A DNA stretch of 64,000 nucleotides from Paludibacteraceae bacterium (GTDB lineage: Bacteria > Bacteroidota > Bacteroidia > Bacteroidales > Paludibacteraceae), in contig JAGBEJ010000011.1 in the NCBI GenBank assembly GCA_017937025.1, forward strand, positions 1 to 64,000, in the 5' to 3' direction. Each line of letters starts with the position of its first letter. Positions within the stretch are counted from its first letter, which is position 1. Shown in pieces: positions 61,265 to 64,000 of this stretch. The notes beneath the pieces are model-generated. The model saw only the letters and a list, made by a program, of their open reading frames with translations, searched no databases and was not told where the DNA came from. The position numbers were made by a program, and so were the translations under genes.

Positions 61265-63565
61265 ATGCAGAAGTCTCCAATAGCATACATGTATGTTTTC
61301 TTGGCTTTTGCATTGTTTTTACCATGCTCGGCTATTGCAGCGAGACTGAGCGGAACTGTGTATGATTCACAGGGCGAAAGTCTTGTCGGGGCGTTAGTGA
61401 AAGTTGACGACGGGAAATCTGTTGCGCTGACAGGACCGGACGGCAGTTTTAGCTTTGACCTAACTGATGGCGCGCATAGCATCTCGGCGGAGTTCATGGG
61501 GTGCGAAAAGTATGACAAGCGTTTGAACTTGTCATCTGACAAGCACATAAAAATAACCCTTCATGAGATGGCGACCGACCTTGACGAAGTGGTCGTGAGC
61601 GCGACTGCGACCCGTGAGAAACTGAAGGAGGTGCAGATAGGCGTGGAGAAGGTCGCGATAGCGGAGCTGGCAAAGACACCTTCGTTTTTAGGCGAGAACG
61701 ACATAATGAAGAGCATTCAGACATTGCCTGGTGTAAATGCTGAAAGTGAGGGCGCGAGCGGATTTCAGGTGAGGGGAGGCACATCGGCTCAGAATCTTGT
61801 GCTTCTGGACAACGCCACAATCTACAATGCCGGACATCTGCTCGGATTCTTCTCGGCGTTCAACGACAACATACTTGCGAACGCCAATCTCTACAAAGGC
61901 CTAATCCCGGCGTATTTCGGTGGTGCGACATCGTCGGTTCTTGATATTTATACAAGAATCCCGAACATGCATCGTTATCACGGTTCGGTGAGTGTCGGCC
62001 TTCTTTCAGCGAAGGCTTCGGTAGAAGGTCCTATCGTCAAGGACAAACTGTCGTTCGGTGTGGCGGCGCGTCGAAGCTATTTGGATTTGTTCTTGAAAAT
62101 GACCGACGACTACAAGAACAATGTGCTGAATTTCTATGACATAAACGCTCGTGTGGACTGGAAAGCGTCTTCAAAGGACAGAGTGTCGCTGTCGTTCATT
62201 TATACGCGCGACAATATGGGACTTGTCGATTTGATGGACTTGGAGTGCAGCAATCTGGCTTGGACGCTGGACTGGCGCAGGACTATAAACGAGCATTGGC
62301 GTAATGCACTGACTGCGAGCATGACATATTATGACAGCAACACGGGAGCAAAGATTTTCGACAATAAATATGACATGGGCAGTTTCATTCACGAGTATAA
62401 ACTGCGTGAATCGGCTGTTCTTCAGACATCGCATCACACAGCTCGTGCAGGCGCAGAAATAAAACTGTATGGTGTGGAGTCGGCAGACTGGACTATAAAC
62501 TTGCTGAAGCAGCGTGAAAAAAGAAACGCTTTCGAGGCGTCCGCCTGGCTGGCTGACGATTGGAGTCTGGCGAAAAAGCTCGATTTGTCGGCGGGACTGC
62601 GTTTTGTGGTGTTCGGCGTTCTCGGCGGCAGTCCTTATTACGACTTGGATGAGGATATGAACATCCTGAAAACATATAATCCGTCGTTGACAGAGCTTGT
62701 GGAGACGTATTTCTCGGTAGAGCCGCGTGTCAGTCTTAATTACAAGGTTTTGGATAATCTGAGTCTGAAGGCTGGCTATAGCCTCACGACACAGAACCTG
62801 CAGGCGATACGCAACGCTGGAACGACAATGCCTATCGACCGTTATGTGATGACGAGCAACATCGTAGAGCCGCAGAAAGCGCATCAGGTGAGCGCCGGAG
62901 GCATCCTTTCGCTCAAGGATGGCGGCTGGGAAATTTCGGCAGAAGGGTATTACAAGGAGATAGAAAATGTGTACGATTATGTGGACGGCAAGTTCTTCTT
63001 CAGCGAGATAGAAATGGAGCGCATAATCAGGGGCGGTCGTGGACGCTCCTACGGCATGGAACTGCTGCTGAAGAAGTCCTATGGCAAACTGACGGGCTGG
63101 CTTGGCTATACACTGTCGTGGTCGCAGAACAAGATAAACGGAATAAATAACGGAAAGTGGTATAATGCGAGCAACGACCGTCGCCACGACGTGTCCATCG
63201 TGCTGATGTACGACTTGCCACGTCACTGGGACATTTCGGCGCTGTGGATGTTCAACACAGGTCAAGCGTATTCGGCGCCAAGTGCCAAGTACACCATCGG
63301 TGGCGAGACTTTTTATTATTACTCCGAGAGGAATGGATATAGGATGAATGATTACCATAGACTCGACATCAGTGTGTCGCACCGCAAGCGGACGAAGCAT
63401 TTCGTGGAGCGTGTCTGGAGCTTCGGCTTTTACAATATATACGCTAGATATAACCCGTATATGATAACTTTTGAAGACGACAAAAATTCGCCTACAGGAA
63501 CCAAAGCGACGCAAGTCTCTTTGTTCACAATTGTGCCTTCTGTGTCATTCAGCATAAAATTCTGA
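61265..63565 (+). CDS. TonB-dependent receptor with CarboxypepD_reg domain
   Basis: A 766-residue outer-membrane receptor. A signal peptide (about 1-25, MQKSPIAYMYVFLAFALFLPCSAIA) is followed by a CarboxypepD_reg-like domain (about 27-110, LSGTVYDSQGESLVGALVKV), a plug (about 115-240) with FQVRGGTSAQNLVLLDNATIY, and a barrel ending in Phe (SFSIKF). I chose the ATG at 61265 because the 26 codons upstream overlap the exuT terminator and do not look like a signal sequence. The next gene encodes a DUF4249 lipoprotein, the usual partner of this receptor type. The ligand is not known, and no consensus promoter was found. Confidence 0.9.
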   Translation: MQKSPIAYMYVFLAFALFLPCSAIAARLSGTVYDSQGESLVGALVKVDDGKSVALTGPDGSFSFDLTDGAHSISAEFMGCEKYDKRLNLSSDKHIKITLHEMATDLDEVVVSATATREKLKEVQIGVEKVAIAELAKTPSFLGENDIMKSIQTLPGVNAESEGASGFQVRGGTSAQNLVLLDNATIYNAGHLLGFFSAFNDNILANANLYKGLIPAYFGGATSSVLDIYTRIPNMHRYHGSVSVGLLSAKASVEGPIVKDKLSFGVAARRSYLDLFLKMTDDYKNNVLNFYDINARVDWKASSKDRVSLSFIYTRDNMGLVDLMDLECSNLAWTLDWRRTINEHWRNALTASMTYYDSNTGAKIFDNKYDMGSFIHEYKLRESAVLQTSHHTARAGAEIKLYGVESADWTINLLKQREKRNAFEASAWLADDWSLAKKLDLSAGLRFVVFGVLGGSPYYDLDEDMNILKTYNPSLTELVETYFSVEPRVSLNYKVLDNLSLKAGYSLTTQNLQAIRNAGTTMPIDRYVMTSNIVEPQKAHQVSAGGILSLKDGGWEISAEGYYKEIENVYDYVDGKFFFSEIEMERIIRGGRGRSYGMELLLKKSYGKLTGWLGYTLSWSQNKINGINNGKWYNASNDRRHDVSIVLMYDLPRHWDISALWMFNTGQAYSAPSAKYTIGGETFYYYSERNGYRMNDYHRLDISVSHRKRTKHFVERVWSFGFYNIYARYNPYMITFEDDKNSPTGTKATQVSLFTIVPSVSFSIKF

Positions 63566-63567
63566 CA

Positions 63568-64000
63568 ATGAAGAGAACGTTGACATACACATCCTTAACC
63601 TCTATTGCTATTCTGGTGGCGATGCTTTCATCATGCACTCATCAGATTGAAATTGACTACAAGAGTGTGGAGAAGCAATGGGTAGTGGAAGCGAACCTTT
63701 CCGATGAAGGCACGCTGGTGAGGGTGTCCAAGACTGTGGATATGAATGACACGGTGCGGCAGCTCACTCCCGAGCAACTGCAAGATGTGCAGGTCAGCGT
63801 GTATGACGATGGGGGAGCGTCTGAGACGTTGCTTTTCGATGAGAAAGACGGAATGTTTCACGGAACGGCAATAAAAGCGGCGGAGGGCAGAACGTACAGA
63901 GTCGTATTCACGGAGGAAAGCGAGCATTCTGCAACGTCAAATGTCATGGCGGCGACGGAGCTCGTGAATGCGAAATGGCAGTGGATTAAAATGTTCAATA
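63568..64000 (+). CDS. DUF4249 lipoprotein, partial (cut by window end)
   Basis: The first 144 codons of a lipoprotein with lipobox LSSC (Cys23). The segment IEIDYKSVEKQWVVEANLSDEG and the run SVYDDGGASETLLFDEKDGMFHG match the start of DUF4249 proteins, which are encoded directly after CarboxypepD-type TonB receptors in Bacteroidota. It starts 2 bp after the receptor stop codon, so translation is probably linked. The role is thought to be that of a surface accessory of the receptor, but this is unproven. The 3' end lies outside the window. Confidence 0.85.
   Translation, partial: MKRTLTYTSLTSIAILVAMLSSCTHQIEIDYKSVEKQWVVEANLSDEGTLVRVSKTVDMNDTVRQLTPEQLQDVQVSVYDDGGASETLLFDEKDGMFHGTAIKAAEGRTYRVVFTEESEHSATSNVMAATELVNAKWQWIKMFN

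Noticed and set aside
62171-63514. 447-codon open frame antisense to the TonB receptor
   Set aside because: It lies wholly inside a well-supported receptor gene on the other strand and has no recognisable motif or signal; it is a by-product of codon use.

Overview
The window looks like chromosome of a member of the Bacteroidales (phylum Bacteroidota). The evidence is the Bacteroidota-type promoters (a TAnnTTTG -7 box with a TTG about 18-21 nt upstream, found at several gene starts), TonB-dependent receptors, BspA-like leucine-rich-repeat proteins with type IX secretion (T9SS) tails, FISUMP lipoproteins, a bactofilin, and DUF4105, DUF4249 and DUF4783 proteins. A genus cannot be assigned from the sequence alone.

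Layout. 1-1.5 kb: the 3' end of a 5S rRNA gene and its terminator, then decayed mobile DNA (a tyrosine-recombinase tail and two small phage-like genes). 1.5-8.3 kb (minus strand): a DegP/DegQ protease, then an rlmH - giant membrane histidine kinase - GT2 glycosyltransferase operon. 8.4-16.2 kb (plus strand): DUF4783-nadC, a BspA-like surface protein, and lysS-gpsA-pgi. 16.2-24.05 kb: the accessory region. It has one promoter and a long, apparently folded leader, then five tandem FISUMP genes (six domains) with a T9SS-tail protein between the fourth and fifth. A ComEC-like metallo-beta-lactamase gene follows, and then a block of REP-like palindromic repeats. 24.1-28.8 kb (minus): bactofilin, DUF4105, a phosphatase-superfamily protein, ung and a HAD phosphatase in one operon. 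28.9-36.1 kb (minus): another BspA-like/T9SS protein, an unknown Cys/His-rich protein, a GH25 lysozyme, a Kef-type antiporter and a small membrane protein. 36.2-44.9 kb (minus): RNA helicase - MFS - miaA - small ORF, and panB - radical SAM - TonB receptor. 44.9-52.9 kb (minus): two large secreted proteins that share a short C-terminal tail, a TonB receptor and a small orphan gene. 52.9-61.2 kb: a complete hexuronate (galacturonate-type) catabolic locus, uxaA, uxaB / uxaC, kdgK, eda, exuT, with overlapping divergent promoters between uxaB and uxaC. 61.2-64 kb: a TonB receptor plus DUF4249 lipoprotein pair, cut by the window end.

How the genes work together. The hexuronate genes form a closed route: ExuT imports the acid, UxaC isomerises it, UxaB reduces it, UxaA dehydrates it, KdgK phosphorylates the product, and Eda splits it to pyruvate and glyceraldehyde 3-phosphate. 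The most unusual stretch is the FISUMP array. Its genes share a near-constant N-terminal scaffold, their last roughly 50-60 residues before the final SVRAVI motif differ greatly, and some internal blocks are almost identical between paralogs, which points to duplication and gene conversion. No tRNA, CRISPR array, complete insertion sequence or reverse transcriptase was seen.
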